Numbered from the stretch's first letter, positions 26,582-35,865 are shown. The stretch: DNA of 64,000 nucleotides from Chitinophaga japonensis (GCF_007830125.1 NZ_VLLG01000006.1:1-64000), one strand, 5' to 3'. The notes: generated from the sequence alone by a model not told the origin. A program made the numbers and translations.

Positions 26582-26998
26582 ATGAGCAACAGAACATTTA
26601 CGATGATCAAGCCGGATGCGGTAGCTAACGGGCATATTGGCGCTATCCTGGAAAAGATAAACGCTGCCGGTTTCCGTATCGCGGCACTCAAAATGACCAG
26701 GCTGTCTGCAGAAAAAGCAGGCGAGTTCTATGCAGTGCATAAAGAACGCCCCTTTTACGGCGAGCTGGTGGAATTCATGAGCAGCGGCCATATTGTAGCC
26801 GCCATCCTGGAAAAGGACAACGCCGTGGAAGACTTCCGCAAACTGATTGGCGCCACCAACCCTGCAAACGCCGAGCCGGGCACCATCCGCAAGCTATATG
26901 CAGAGTCCGTGGGCCGCAACGCCGTGCATGGCTCAGATTCCGATGAGAACGCAGAGATAGAAGGCAGCTTCTTCTTCAGCGACCTGGAGAAGTTTTAA
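26582..26998 (+). CDS. ndk: Nucleoside diphosphate kinase
   Basis: 138 residues, a complete NDK. It transfers the gamma phosphate of ATP to nucleoside diphosphates through a phospho-histidine, visible in the signature [12 protein letters not shown] (active His near 118), with the N-terminal [16 protein letters not shown] and the ATP-site motif [14 protein letters not shown]. It is a cytoplasmic oligomer. It is monocistronic: a repeat element lies upstream and a strong terminator downstream. It converges with the pyruvate carboxylase gene. Confidence 0.97.
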   Translation: MSNRTFTMIKPDAVANGHIGAILEKINAAGFRIAALKMTRLSAEKAGEFYAVHKERPFYGELVEFMSSGHIVAAILEKDNAVEDFRKLIGATNPANAEPGTIRKLYAESVGRNAVHGSDSDENAEIEGSFFFSDLEKF

Positions 26999-27109
26999 GT
27001 AACGAAAGAAAAAGTAAGAATAGCGGCGCTGCCTTTCAACAAAAAGGCAGCGCTTTTTTATGAAAGGCTGCCTGTTGTTTTCTATTTTTTACTTTTTCTT
27101 TCGTTACTT
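26997..27109 (+). terminator. Terminator nested in a longer inverted repeat after ndk
   Basis: The inner hairpin GCGCTGCCTTT / AAAGGCAGCGC (27026-27053) followed by six T residues is a classic plus-strand terminator for ndk. It is enclosed by a second inverted repeat, 26997-27023 and 27082-27109, made of GTAACGAAAG / CTTTCGTTAC words, so the whole region can fold into one long hairpin between the convergent ndk and pyc genes. Confidence 0.85.
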
Positions 27110-27110
27110 T

Positions 27111-30100
27111 CTATTCCAGCTCCACCACCAGGTCGTCCTGCTGCACCATAGTGCCTTCCGGCAGATGAATGGCTTTTACGATGGTGGCATAGGTAGCCGT
27201 TACAGTCGTTTCCATCTTCATCGCCTCGATTATGAACAGGGGCGTATTGCTGGCCACCGGGTCTCCCGGCCTTACCAGCAGCCTGGAGAGCTTGCCCTGC
27301 AGGGGCGCGCCTATTTCCACACCGGGATTGTTTACTTTTTTGTTGACCGGCACCAGGCTGGCTACCGAGTGATCCCTTACCTGCACCCGGCGGGTATAAC
27401 CATTCAGCTCAAACACCACGGTGCGCATACCGCTTTCATCGGCGGGCTGTATGTACAGCAGCTTTACGATGATGGTCTTGCCTTTACCCAGTGTGACCAA
27501 TATCTCCTCTCCCAGCTTCAGCCCGTAAAAGAAGGCCGGCGTAGGGATAGCTTCCACGTTGCCATAGCGCATGGCATGATGGTAATACTCATCAAACACT
27601 TTCGGGAACATGTGATAGCTGAGATAGTCCAGGAACTCGGCCTGCGGGTATTTCAACCGGAAAGCGGCAAAATCGCTGTCAAAGTCCACCGGCGGCAAAT
27701 GCTCGTTGGGCCGGCCGTTCAGGGGCTGCACCCCTTTCAGCACAATACGCTGCAGCTTTTCCGGGAAACCGCCATAAGGTACGCCCAGGTCGCCCCGGAA
27801 AAAACCGGTTACCGAAGCGGGGAACGACAGGTTGCGGGTTTCATCCAGCACATCGGATTCCGTAAGGTTATTGGCCGTCATGAACAGCGCCATATCCCCC
27901 ACCACCTTGGAGCTGGGCGTTACTTTCACAATATCCCCGAACAGCCTGTTCACTACCGCATAATTCCTTTTGATGGTTTCCAACTGCGTGCCCAGGCCCA
28001 GTGATTCCGCCTGCTGACGCAGGTTGGAATACTGGCCGCCCGGTATTTCATTCTCATATATCTGGGCGGTGCCGGCCTTCATATCCGACTCAAATGGATA
28101 GTAGAACTCCCTTACATCCTCCCAGTAATTGCTGTAGGCATTGAGGGAGGCCAGGTTCATGGGCTGGCTTCTTTCATGGCCTTCCATAATGGCCACCATC
28201 GCGTTGAGGTTGGGCTGCGAGGTAAGGCCGCTGAGGGAGGCAATGGCACAGTCCACCACGTTCACCCCCGCCTCAATGGCTTTCAGGTAGGTGGCAGCCT
28301 GTACGGAAGAGGTATCGTGCGTATGCAGCACCACAGGTAGCTGCACGGCTTCGCGAAGGGCGCTTATCAGTACCGTGGCGGCCTGCGGTTTCAGCAGCCC
28401 GGCCATATCCTTCACGGCCAGCATGTGCGCGCCGGCATCCTCCAGGCGTTTAGCCAGGTCCGTATAATACTGAAGCGTATATTTCCGGTTGTCTTTATTC
28501 AAAATATCGCCGGTATAGCTGATGGCCGCCTGCGCCAGTGCGGGCGTATACTCGCGCACAAAGCGGATACTGGGGGCCATGGCGTCTACCCAGTTCAGGG
28601 AGTCGAAAATGCGGAACACGTCGATACCGTTTTCCCAGCTCTTCTCAATAAAACGGGCGATCAGGTTCTCCGGGTAAGCGGAATAGCCCACGGCATTGGA
28701 GCCGCGGAACAGCATCTGCAGCAGCAGGTTGGGCATGGCCTGCCGTATCTGCTGCAGGCGGCGCCAGGGACATTCATGCAGGAAGCGCATGGACACGTCA
28801 AAAGTAGCCCCGCCCCACACTTCCATGGAGAATAGTTGCGGGTTATTGCGGGCATAGCCTTCGGCTACGGCCATAATATCCCTGGTGCGCACCCGGGTGG
28901 CCAGCAGGCTCTGGTGGGCGTCGCGGTAAGTAGTATCGGTAAAGTATACGGGCTTTTCGTTACGCAGCCAGCGGGCAAAATCCTCCCGTCCCATTTTCTC
29001 CAGGCGGTTCTTACTCCCTTCCGGGAAGGGCTCCAGGCGGCTGTAGGCCGGTACCTGGGGCACGCGGAATTTCTTGTTGAGGTCCTTCACCTTCACGTCC
29101 GGGTGCCCGTTCACCGTTACGTCCGCCAGGTACAGCAGGGTTTTGGTGCCCCGGTCGCGTATCTGCGACAATTTGAACAGCTCGGGGTGCTTGTCAATAA
29201 AGCCCACGGTGCAGTTGCCCTTGCGGAAGATATCATGCGTGATCACATTTTCCAGGAAGCGGATATTGGTTTTCACGCCGCGTATCCTGAATTCGCGCAG
29301 GGTGCGGTGCAGGCGTGCGGAAGAGCCGGAGAGGGTGCGGCCCCAGGCCGTTACCTTTACCAGCATGGAATCGAAAAAGGGCGAGATCTTTACGCCGGAG
29401 TAGGTGCTGCCCTCGTCCAGGCGGATACCAAAGCCGCCGGCATTGCGGTAGGCGATCACGGTGCCATAGTCCGGTGTAAAATTGTTCTCCGGGTCTTCCG
29501 TGGTGATGCGGCACTGGATGGCAAAGCCGTTGAGCTTTACATCCTCCTGCCCTTTCAGGAATATTTCCGGGTCGCTGAGGCGGTGCCCCTGCGCAATCAG
29601 TATTTGCGAGCGCACAATATCAATACCGGTCACCTCCTCTGTTACGGTATGCTCTACCTGTATGCGGGGATTTACTTCTATAAAATAGATATTATTGCTG
29701 CGGTCTACCAGGAACTCTACGGTGCCCACGTTGTTATAATTCACCTTGCGGGCCAGGCGCAGGGCATATTCATAGATGGCGGACCGCGTTTCCTCCGGCA
29801 GGTTGGGGCTGGGCGCTATCTCCACCACTTTCTGGAAACGGCGCTGTACGGAACAGTCGCGCTCGTACAGGTGCACAATATTGCCGTGATTGTCTCCCAT
29901 TAGCTGCACCTCGATATGCTTGGGCTCCTCTATGAACTTCTCAATGAAGATAGTATCGTCGCCAAAAGCCTTGGCGGCTTCGCTGCGCGCCTCGGTAAAG
30001 GACTTTTCCAGGTCCGCTGCTTTATGTACTACACGCATGCCCCTGCCCCCGCCGCCTGCTGCGGCTTTCAGCATAACGGGGAGCCCAATACGCTGAGCTT

Positions 30101-30563
30101 CCTGCAGCGCCAGCGCCACACTGTCCAGCGGCACGCGGCTGTCTTCTATCAATGGCACTTCGGCTTCGCGGGCCAGCTTTTTGGCCGCCACCTTGTCGCC
30201 CAGTTGAGCCATTACTTCCGGGGTAGGGCCAATGAACGCAATGCCTTCTTCCCGGCAGCGGCGGGCAAACTGTACATTCTCGCTCAGGAAACCGTAGCCG
30301 GGGTGGATAGCGTCTACCTCCTGCTCCTTAGCCAGGTGGATGATCGCTTCAATGTCGAGGTAAGGTTTCAGGGGGTCGTCATCTTTGCCTATCTGGTAGG
30401 CCTCATCGGCCTTGTAACGGTGAAGGGAGTAACGGTCTTCGTACGTAAAGATGGCCACGGTGCGTATACGCAGCTCCGCCGCTGCGCGCAGGATCCTTAC
30501 TGCGATCTCGCCCCGGTTGGCAACCAATAATTTCTGGAATTTCTGAAGTGGAATATCGGGCAT
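27111..30563 (-). CDS. pyc: Pyruvate carboxylase
   Basis: 1150 residues, the full length of the single-chain alpha4 enzyme. The biotin carboxylase domain (about 8-460) has KAAAGGGGRGMRVV and the EVNPRIQVEHTVTEE metal/ATP motif; the carboxyltransferase domain (about 535-805) has TTYRDAHQSLLATRVRT and the HTHD metal site; a tetramerisation domain follows (about 830-1030); the C-terminal biotinyl domain carries biotin on K1116 in EAMKMETTV. It makes oxaloacetate from pyruvate, bicarbonate and ATP to refill the TCA cycle. It is a lone gene with about 300 bp of AT-rich sequence upstream. Confidence 0.97.
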   Translation of the reverse strand: MPDIPLQKFQKLLVANRGEIAVRILRAAAELRIRTVAIFTYEDRYSLHRYKADEAYQIGKDDDPLKPYLDIEAIIHLAKEQEVDAIHPGYGFLSENVQFARRCREEGIAFIGPTPEVMAQLGDKVAAKKLAREAEVPLIEDSRVPLDSVALALQEAQRIGLPVMLKAAAGGGGRGMRVVHKAADLEKSFTEARSEAAKAFGDDTIFIEKFIEEPKHIEVQLMGDNHGNIVHLYERDCSVQRRFQKVVEIAPSPNLPEETRSAIYEYALRLARKVNYNNVGTVEFLVDRSNNIYFIEVNPRIQVEHTVTEEVTGIDIVRSQILIAQGHRLSDPEIFLKGQEDVKLNGFAIQCRITTEDPENNFTPDYGTVIAYRNAGGFGIRLDEGSTYSGVKISPFFDSMLVKVTAWGRTLSGSSARLHRTLREFRIRGVKTNIRFLENVITHDIFRKGNCTVGFIDKHPELFKLSQIRDRGTKTLLYLADVTVNGHPDVKVKDLNKKFRVPQVPAYSRLEPFPEGSKNRLEKMGREDFARWLRNEKPVYFTDTTYRDAHQSLLATRVRTRDIMAVAEGYARNNPQLFSMEVWGGATFDVSMRFLHECPWRRLQQIRQAMPNLLLQMLFRGSNAVGYSAYPENLIARFIEKSWENGIDVFRIFDSLNWVDAMAPSIRFVREYTPALAQAAISYTGDILNKDNRKYTLQYYTDLAKRLEDAGAHMLAVKDMAGLLKPQAATVLISALREAVQLPVVLHTHDTSSVQAATYLKAIEAGVNVVDCAIASLSGLTSQPNLNAMVAIMEGHERSQPMNLASLNAYSNYWEDVREFYYPFESDMKAGTAQIYENEIPGGQYSNLRQQAESLGLGTQLETIKRNYAVVNRLFGDIVKVTPSSKVVGDMALFMTANNLTESDVLDETRNLSFPASVTGFFRGDLGVPYGGFPEKLQRIVLKGVQPLNGRPNEHLPPVDFDSDFAAFRLKYPQAEFLDYLSYHMFPKVFDEYYHHAMRYGNVEAIPTPAFFYGLKLGEEILVTLGKGKTIIVKLLYIQPADESGMRTVVFELNGYTRRVQVRDHSVASLVPVNKKVNNPGVEIGAPLQGKLSRLLVRPGDPVASNTPLFIIEAMKMETTVTATYATIVKAIHLPEGTMVQQDDLVVELE

Positions 30564-30864
30564 GGTATGTTAAATAAATATGCGTTTCTGTTAAAATCGT
30601 ATGCTAAAATAAGGGAAAACCCGGATGCCGGCGCGGCGCTAAAATAGTAAAAGAAGAGGTATTTTTATTCGAATATTTCTAATTATTGATAATGAATAAT
30701 AAATAAAATTCAAAAATAAAAGAATGGAATGTAAAACGTAAAATTTCAAATGTAAAATATAAAAGTTGGCGGGCATGCTTCACAAAACATTACTGTTCAA
30801 GCTGTATACGTTTCCACCAACTTTTACATTTAAGATTTTACATTTGCCATTTTACATTTACCTT
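30564..30864. repeat. 301-bp divergent gap with TTTTACATTT-type inverted repeat
   Basis: The gap between pyc and the recombinase gene is AT-rich and holds an imperfect inverted repeat: words GTAAAA..TAAAAGTTGG (30731-30769) on the left and CCAACTTTTACATTT with further TTTTACATTT words (30817-30860) on the right, around a loop of about 46 bp. The CCAACTTTTACA end also occurs in the hairpin at 39418-39456. It abuts the recombinase start codon, so it may lie in its 5' leader. No gene was seen. Confidence 0.65.
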
Positions 30865-31761
30865 ATGTGGAAGGTGTACCTGAAAGGATTTAGCGCTTAC
30901 ATGCAACTGGAGCGGTCGCTCTCGGATAATTCCGTGCTGGCTTACACCCGGGATGTGGAGAAGCTGGAGCAGTACCTGCTGGCGCACAACCGGCCCGTGC
31001 CGCCGGACGAGGTGACCCTGGACGACCTGCAAGGCTGCGCGCAATGGATTGCCGGGCTGGGCATGACCGCCACCTCGCAGGCGCGCATCATTTCCGGCAT
31101 CAAGGCATTTTACCGCTACCTGATGATGGAGGACATTGTGAAGCAGGACCCCACCCAGTTGCTGGAAGCCCCCAAAATACAGCGCAAGCTGCCGGATGTG
31201 CTGAGCTTCGAAGAAATTGAGCGCATCATTGCACAGGTAAAGGCCGGTACGCCCGAAGGGCAGCGCAACCGCGCCATACTGGAAACCATGTACAGTTGCG
31301 GACTGCGTGTTAGCGAAGTCGTGAACCTGAAAATATCCCAACTGCATTTCGACGCCGGCTTTATACGCGTGATCGGCAAGGGCAATAAGGAAAGGCTGGT
31401 GCCGGTGGGCCGGGATGCCATGAAATATATTAACCTGTACAAGGACGAAATACGTGTGCACGTGCCCGTGAAGAACGGCCAGGAGGATACCCTGTTCCTG
31501 AACCGCCGGGGCAGCGCGCTGAGCCGGGTCATGATCTTCCTGGTGATCCGGGAGCTGACAGCAGCGGCAGGCATTACCAAACAGGTGTCGCCACATACTT
31601 TCCGGCACTCCTTTGCCACCCACCTGGTGGAAGGCGGGGCCGACCTGCGCGCCGTACAGGAGATGCTGGGACATGAAAGCATTACCACCACGGAGATCTA
31701 TACCCACCTGGACCGGGAATTCCTGCGGGACACCCTGCAGCGCTTCCACCCCCGGTTCTGA
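30865..31761 (+). CDS. xerD: Site-specific tyrosine recombinase, XerD/XerC type
   Basis: 298 residues from the ATG at 30865 (MWKVYLKGFSAYM), the normal size for Xer proteins. An N-terminal core-binding SAM-like domain (about 1-85) is followed by the catalytic domain with R148 (SCGLRVSE), H244 and R247 (HTFRHSFATH), H270 (LGHESI) and nucleophile Y279 (EIYTH). Together with a partner Xer it would resolve chromosome dimers at dif. The gene sits alone rather than beside a transposon or integrated element, supporting a housekeeping role. Whether it is XerC or XerD cannot be fixed from sequence reading alone; most Bacteroidota homologues of this type are called XerD. Confidence 0.92.
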   Translation: MWKVYLKGFSAYMQLERSLSDNSVLAYTRDVEKLEQYLLAHNRPVPPDEVTLDDLQGCAQWIAGLGMTATSQARIISGIKAFYRYLMMEDIVKQDPTQLLEAPKIQRKLPDVLSFEEIERIIAQVKAGTPEGQRNRAILETMYSCGLRVSEVVNLKISQLHFDAGFIRVIGKGNKERLVPVGRDAMKYINLYKDEIRVHVPVKNGQEDTLFLNRRGSALSRVMIFLVIRELTAAAGITKQVSPHTFRHSFATHLVEGGADLRAVQEMLGHESITTTEIYTHLDREFLRDTLQRFHPRF

Positions 31762-32637
31762 TCACTTTTCCTGCGCCTGTTTCGCAAATTTCCTTGAACT
31801 GGCAACGCAGAGCACTACGCCCGCCGTAATGCCTATCATGCCTGTATTTATGTGCTCGTGCAGTAAAGTGGCGGCCAGCGCCAGCCCTAAAAACGGCTGC
31901 AGCAACTGCAACTGTCCTACAGCAGCAATCCCGCCCTGCGCCAGGCCCCGGTACCAGAACACAAAACCGATCAGCATACTGAACAGGGACACATACACCA
32001 GCCCGATCCATGCTTCCGCACGGATGCCGGTGAATGACGAGGGGCGCGAGTAATACGCCAAAGGCGCCATCAACGGTAATGACAGCACCAGGGCCCAGGA
32101 AATGACCTGCCAGCCGCCCAGTGTTTTGGACAGCTTTGCCCCTTCGGCATAACCAAGCCCGCATAAAACGATGGCCAGCAACATGAGCACGTCGCCGGCA
32201 GGCGAAGCGGAAAGGCCCTGGGCAATGGCGAATCCGATCACCAGCAAACTGCCCAGCACCGAAAAAAACCAGAACGCCGGACGGGGCCGCTCTCCCCCGC
32301 GCATCACGCCAAATGCAGCCGTGGCAAGGGGCAGCATTCCCACGAAGACGATGGAATGCGCCGATGTAACATATTGTAAAGCAAGGGCGGTCAGCAGCGG
32401 ATAACCCAGCACCACCCCTATCGCCACAATACCCAGTGAAAAAATCTGCCGGCCTGCGGGCCGCTTTTCCCGGAAGATGATCAGCAGGCAAAGGGCCAGC
32501 ACACCGGCTATAGTTGCGCGCGCCACGGTGAGGAACACCGGGGACAGATCCTGCACGGCCACCCTTGTGGCCGGCAATGAGCCGCTAAAAATGACCACCC
32601 CTATTAATCCGTTGATCCAGCCGTATGCATGCTTCAT
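31762..32637 (-). CDS. DMT superfamily transporter (EamA family)
   Basis: 291 residues with ten hydrophobic segments arranged as two EamA repeats (about 8-138 and 152-285), the layout of RhaT/EamA-type drug/metabolite exporters. N-terminal repeat motifs include LPATRVAVQDLSPVFLTVAR. The substrate is unknown; amino-acid or metabolite export is common. It is transcribed divergently from a MocR-type regulator whose operator lies in the 100-bp gap, so the regulator probably controls this transporter. Its stop codon touches that of the convergent recombinase gene. Confidence 0.9.
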   Translation of the reverse strand: MKHAYGWINGLIGVVIFSGSLPATRVAVQDLSPVFLTVARATIAGVLALCLLIIFREKRPAGRQIFSLGIVAIGVVLGYPLLTALALQYVTSAHSIVFVGMLPLATAAFGVMRGGERPRPAFWFFSVLGSLLVIGFAIAQGLSASPAGDVLMLLAIVLCGLGYAEGAKLSKTLGGWQVISWALVLSLPLMAPLAYYSRPSSFTGIRAEAWIGLVYVSLFSMLIGFVFWYRGLAQGGIAAVGQLQLLQPFLGLALAATLLHEHINTGMIGITAGVVLCVASSRKFAKQAQEK

Positions 32638-32701
32638 AATAAACCTGTTTAAATAACGGGGGCAAAACTAAACAGCGAAACACAATGAGCACAGCCCCAG
32701 T

Positions 32702-32733
32702 TTTGTGTATTTCAATAGACACAGTTACATTTG
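32702..32733 (+). promoter_or_regulatory. Promoter and operator of the MocR gene
   Basis: A -33 box TTTG (32702-32705) and a -7 box TACATTTG (32726-32733) are separated by 20 bp, a very good Bacteroidota promoter. The spacer holds the imperfect palindrome TGTGTATTTCAATAGACACA (32704-32723), placed where a GntR-type protein would block or assist polymerase. The -7 box ends 4 bp before the ATG, implying a leaderless or near-leaderless transcript. Confidence 0.65.
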
Positions 32734-32737
32734 CGCC

Positions 32738-34159
32738 ATGGGAAAGGTGATTTTATACAGCGCCATTGCCAATGGCATTGCGCAGCAGATCAGCAGCGGG
32801 GTATTGCAGGCTGGTGACCGCCTGCCTTCTGTGAGAACCTTGTGCCGGGAGCACGGCATTAGCATGAATACCGCCAAAAGGGTGTTCCTGGAACTGGAAG
32901 CGCAGTCGCTCGTGGAGTCCAAACCGCAATCCGGTTACTTTGTGCGCCGGCTGTCTTATCTCAGGCTCCCGCTTTCGTCGCCCAGCCGTCCCTCGCCGGT
33001 AGCCGGCAATGAGGCGCCGGCGGATATCATTACCAGCGTTTATGAAAATATGGGAAGGGAAGATCTCACGCTTTTTTCCATCGGGGTTCCTTCCGGGGCG
33101 CTGCTGCCTTTGGCCAGGCTCAAAAAAGAGATATTGCAGGCTACCCGGAAACTTGAAGCAGGCGGCACGGCGTATGAGCCCTTACAAGGCAACCTGCAGT
33201 TGCGGAGAATGATCGCCGCGCGCTCACGGGTATGGGGCGGCCATTTGCAGGAAAGCGACCTGGTAACCACCGGCGGTGGTATGAACGCGCTGTCATTCTG
33301 CCTGATGGCCGTGTCCAAACCGGGTGATACCGTTGCCATAGAAAGCCCCTGCTATCCCGGCATATTACAACTGGCCACCAGCCTGGGGCTCCAGGTGCTG
33401 GAGCTGCCTACCCATCCTGCCACCGGCATTGATATAGCTGCTTTACGGAAGTCGCTCCCCAGGATCAACCTTTGCCTTTTGATCCCGAATTTCAACACGC
33501 CGCTGGGCAGTTGTATGCCGGATGAGCACAAAAAGGAAGTGGTGGCGCTTTTATCCGCCCATAATATCCCGCTTATCGAGGATGATATATATGGCGACCT
33601 GTATTTTGGCGACCAGCGTCCGAAATGTTGCAAATCATTTGATGAAACGGGCAATGTGCTGTGGTGCAGCGCTGTCTCGAAAACGCTGGCGCCCGGCTAC
33701 CGGGTGGGCTGGGTAGCCCCGGGCCGGTTTAAGGAACAGGTGCTGAAGCTGAAGCTGGTGCATTCCATTTCGGCCACTTCACTGGTGCACGAGGCAGTGG
33801 CGGGCTTCCTGGGCTCCGGCAGATACGAGCATCACCTGCGCCGCCTGCGCCGGACCCTGTATGAAAATTACCAGCATTACCTCCAGGCCATCGCCAGGTA
33901 TTTCCCGGAGGGAACCAAAACAAGCCGGCCACGGGGCGGCCTTACCCTGTGGGTGGAGTTTGACCAAGCCATCGACACAACGGTGCTATATGAACTTGCC
34001 ATGAAACAGCATATCAGTATTGCGCCCGGCCGGATGTTTACCTTACAAAACCAGTTTCAGCATTGCATGCGGCTGTGTATAGGGCTACCCTGGTCTGATG
34101 AGTTGGAGCGGAAGCTGAAGCAATTGGGTAACCTGGCCGCAATGCTGTCTGCCACCTGA
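32738..34159 (+). CDS. MocR family regulator (GntR DNA-binding domain fused to aminotransferase)
   Basis: 473 residues from the ATG at 32738 (MGKVILYSAIANGIAQQI). A GntR winged helix (about 1-75, LPSVRTLCREHGISMNTAKRVF) is fused to a fold-type I aminotransferase domain (about 110-465) with the PLP lysine in CSAVSKTLAPGYRVGW and the FNTPLG...EDDIYGDL region. MocR proteins use PLP or its adducts as ligand and usually regulate a neighbouring gene, here the divergent DMT exporter. Members include PdxR (vitamin B6) and GabR-type regulators; the exporter suggests amino-acid or metabolite efflux control (inference). A hairpin terminator follows. Confidence 0.93.
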   Translation: MGKVILYSAIANGIAQQISSGVLQAGDRLPSVRTLCREHGISMNTAKRVFLELEAQSLVESKPQSGYFVRRLSYLRLPLSSPSRPSPVAGNEAPADIITSVYENMGREDLTLFSIGVPSGALLPLARLKKEILQATRKLEAGGTAYEPLQGNLQLRRMIAARSRVWGGHLQESDLVTTGGGMNALSFCLMAVSKPGDTVAIESPCYPGILQLATSLGLQVLELPTHPATGIDIAALRKSLPRINLCLLIPNFNTPLGSCMPDEHKKEVVALLSAHNIPLIEDDIYGDLYFGDQRPKCCKSFDETGNVLWCSAVSKTLAPGYRVGWVAPGRFKEQVLKLKLVHSISATSLVHEAVAGFLGSGRYEHHLRRLRRTLYENYQHYLQAIARYFPEGTKTSRPRGGLTLWVEFDQAIDTTVLYELAMKQHISIAPGRMFTLQNQFQHCMRLCIGLPWSDELERKLKQLGNLAAMLSAT

Positions 34160-34175
34160 TCAGGGGCAATAAAAA

Positions 34176-34211
34176 AACAGCTACCCGGAAACTGGCTGGT
34201 GGGTAGCTGTT
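34176..34211. terminator. Hairpin between convergent MocR and hypothetical genes
   Basis: AACAGCTACCC (34176-34186) pairs with GGGTAGCTGTT (34201-34211) around 14 bases. The A-run on the left gives a T-run for the minus strand, and a weak T-stretch lies on the plus side, so it can terminate the minus-strand gene and perhaps both. Confidence 0.8.
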
Positions 34212-34265
34212 TATATGTACAAATGGGGCTCTCAAACACGATGACTCCTAACTAAAACTCTGATT

Positions 34266-35156
34266 TTAGAATGGTGCTAACAGCAAAAACTCGTCCTGGT
34301 ATCTCTTCCGTTGCTTTACCATCACGGACCAGCCGCCCAGCCACTGCGCCAGGTGAGTGGTCGCTTTTTTCATGGCTGAAGGTTTTACAGTGATGTTCAG
34401 CAAGGTACAGGGTGCAATCGCCTTCCTTTCGGGGCTTTGCGCGGTTTGTGCGTCCTCCTCCCAAAGCAGCAGGTTGTTGCGATATACCTTGAAGTATACG
34501 TCCGGTCCCCGCTGGTACTGACCCTGGCGGACCGGCATCAACACGCCGGCTGACATATCTTTTACTCCGAACTGCAGTTTGTAGCGGCCCAGCAAATTGG
34601 TGTATGCAGTGCCCAGCAGCTTGTTGTTCTGCGCATTGTAAGCTTCTACTTTTAACTGCGGCTGGCCTGCCGCGTGGTGTTGAAAGCGGACAGTGCCGCT
34701 GATCACCCAGGTGCCATAGCTCCCCCTGATCTGGCTCCAGTGCTCCGAGGGGATCACATAGGCAAATGCGCCCAGGTACTTGTCGCGGGTGCGTTTCCAG
34801 TGCGGCACCAGCCGGCTGAGGTGGTACTGCGTAACGCCCCGGTAGCCTGGCGCCCTGCCTGGCATCTGTTCCAGGCAGAGATCCAGCTCCAGTGGTTCTG
34901 TGAACAGGTGTATCTGTTCCCAGGAGAGGCTAAAATCACCTCTTTCATCCAGCATGGCTTCCGCTAACAAACGATCCGCTTTTCGCTCCGCTTCTCCCGG
35001 AGCCAGCAGCTTAAGATGATTAAAATTGCCTTTACCGGATGTATCCGATGGGGAGCGGCCTTCCGGCAGATAGATGCGTAAGCGCCCCTTTGACAGCGGC
35101 TCTATACAGTCATCACAGATCAATGCAGAGATGTTTCCAATTAACAGGTAACTCAT
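34266..35156 (-). CDS. Hypothetical protein, unknown family
   Basis: 296 residues; not recognised. It has no signal peptide or membrane segment. The N-terminus MSYLLIGNISALICDDC leads into a short beta-rich stretch (CIEPLSKGRLRIYLPEG), and the central region (about 155-240: GTVRFQHHAAG, LLGTAYTNLLGRYKLQFGV, YFKVYRNNLLLWEED) looks like a carboxypeptidase-regulatory/transthyretin-like beta sandwich, where proteins of this shape carry prealbumin-like folds. It is alone, divergent across a 709-bp gap from the gene at 35866 and closed by a terminator. The 35.4-kb palindromes in that gap could serve either direction. Function not assigned. Confidence 0.65.
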   Translation of the reverse strand: MSYLLIGNISALICDDCIEPLSKGRLRIYLPEGRSPSDTSGKGNFNHLKLLAPGEAERKADRLLAEAMLDERGDFSLSWEQIHLFTEPLELDLCLEQMPGRAPGYRGVTQYHLSRLVPHWKRTRDKYLGAFAYVIPSEHWSQIRGSYGTWVISGTVRFQHHAAGQPQLKVEAYNAQNNKLLGTAYTNLLGRYKLQFGVKDMSAGVLMPVRQGQYQRGPDVYFKVYRNNLLLWEEDAQTAQSPERKAIAPCTLLNITVKPSAMKKATTHLAQWLGGWSVMVKQRKRYQDEFLLLAPF

Positions 35157-35407
35157 GGCTTAAAATTTTAAAAAAAGGGGTTAACGTGCTAAACCCTCAA
35201 CCGGCCATTCTACGGAACAGCCGGCTTTTTCTTTCCTACTTCTCTCTGCATAAACCGGAAGAAACAAACATGGGTAGAAAGGCCCAACGTATAACCTAAG
35301 CACTGTCCCCTCTAAAGTAATAACGTGATATCTTTTGAACTCAGGTTGATATCACAAAGGTTGGGAATAAAGGAACAGCAGACAAGCGTAGAAGTCCCAT
35401 AAATGGA

Positions 35408-35443
35408 GAATGCGTAGAACTACGCATTCTTGCGGAAAATACG
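35408..35443. promoter_or_regulatory. Palindromic direct repeat, copy 1 (GTAGAACTAC core)
   Basis: GAATGCGTAG and CTACGCATTC are perfect ten-base arms separated by AA (35408-35429), followed by TTGCGGAAAATACG. The block 35411-35443 recurs at 35642-35675 with few changes. The compact dyad resembles a binding site for a dimeric helix-turn-helix regulator such as a NarL-type response regulator. Confidence 0.6.
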
Positions 35444-35641
35444 GTTGGGCACGCTAAGGGGCCTCCGGGCAGGAAGGGCATGTAGCATGTCCAGTCCCGG
35501 CGGGCGGATCAGCTTAATTGACTTAAAGCATTGACTTATAAAAGCGCAGCATGACAGGGGTGTATCGGGTTGGTGATTTGCTGCGGCAAAATAGTTATTA
35601 TTCTTTATAATCAAAATAATTTCAGGGGACAAAAGGAAAAA

Positions 35642-35675
35642 TACGTAGAACTACGCATTTTTGCGGGAAACTACG
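35642..35675. promoter_or_regulatory. Palindromic direct repeat, copy 2 (GTAGAACTAC core)
   Basis: TACGTAGAACTACGCA followed by TTTTTGCGGGAAACTACG repeats the block at 35411-35443 with one indel and a few substitutions. It lies about 190 bp before the start of the gene at 35866. Confidence 0.6.
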
Positions 35676-35865
35676 TAACCTGATCAGATCAGCTTTTACA
35701 GAAAAACGTCCCAAACAGCCTATAGTAGCCCATTTCCGAGAACGCACACATACACTTAACACAAAAGTGCCATATATATCTACACTATAAAAAGTAGGAT
35801 TTTATAATAACTTTACTCCCACTGGCTAATACTGAACTTTTCTAATTAACTAAAACTAATGTCAC

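Larger units (their letters stand above)
35157..35865. other. 709-bp non-coding divergent region with duplicated palindromes
   Basis: No convincing gene was found. The region contains GTGATATC / GATATCAC arms (35325-35332 and 35348-35355) and two copies of a palindrome-bearing repeat at 35411-35443 and 35642-35675 (listed separately). It separates a hypothetical gene (minus strand) from a four-gene two-component operon (plus strand), and its length suggests long untranslated leaders or several regulatory sites. Confidence 0.6.
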
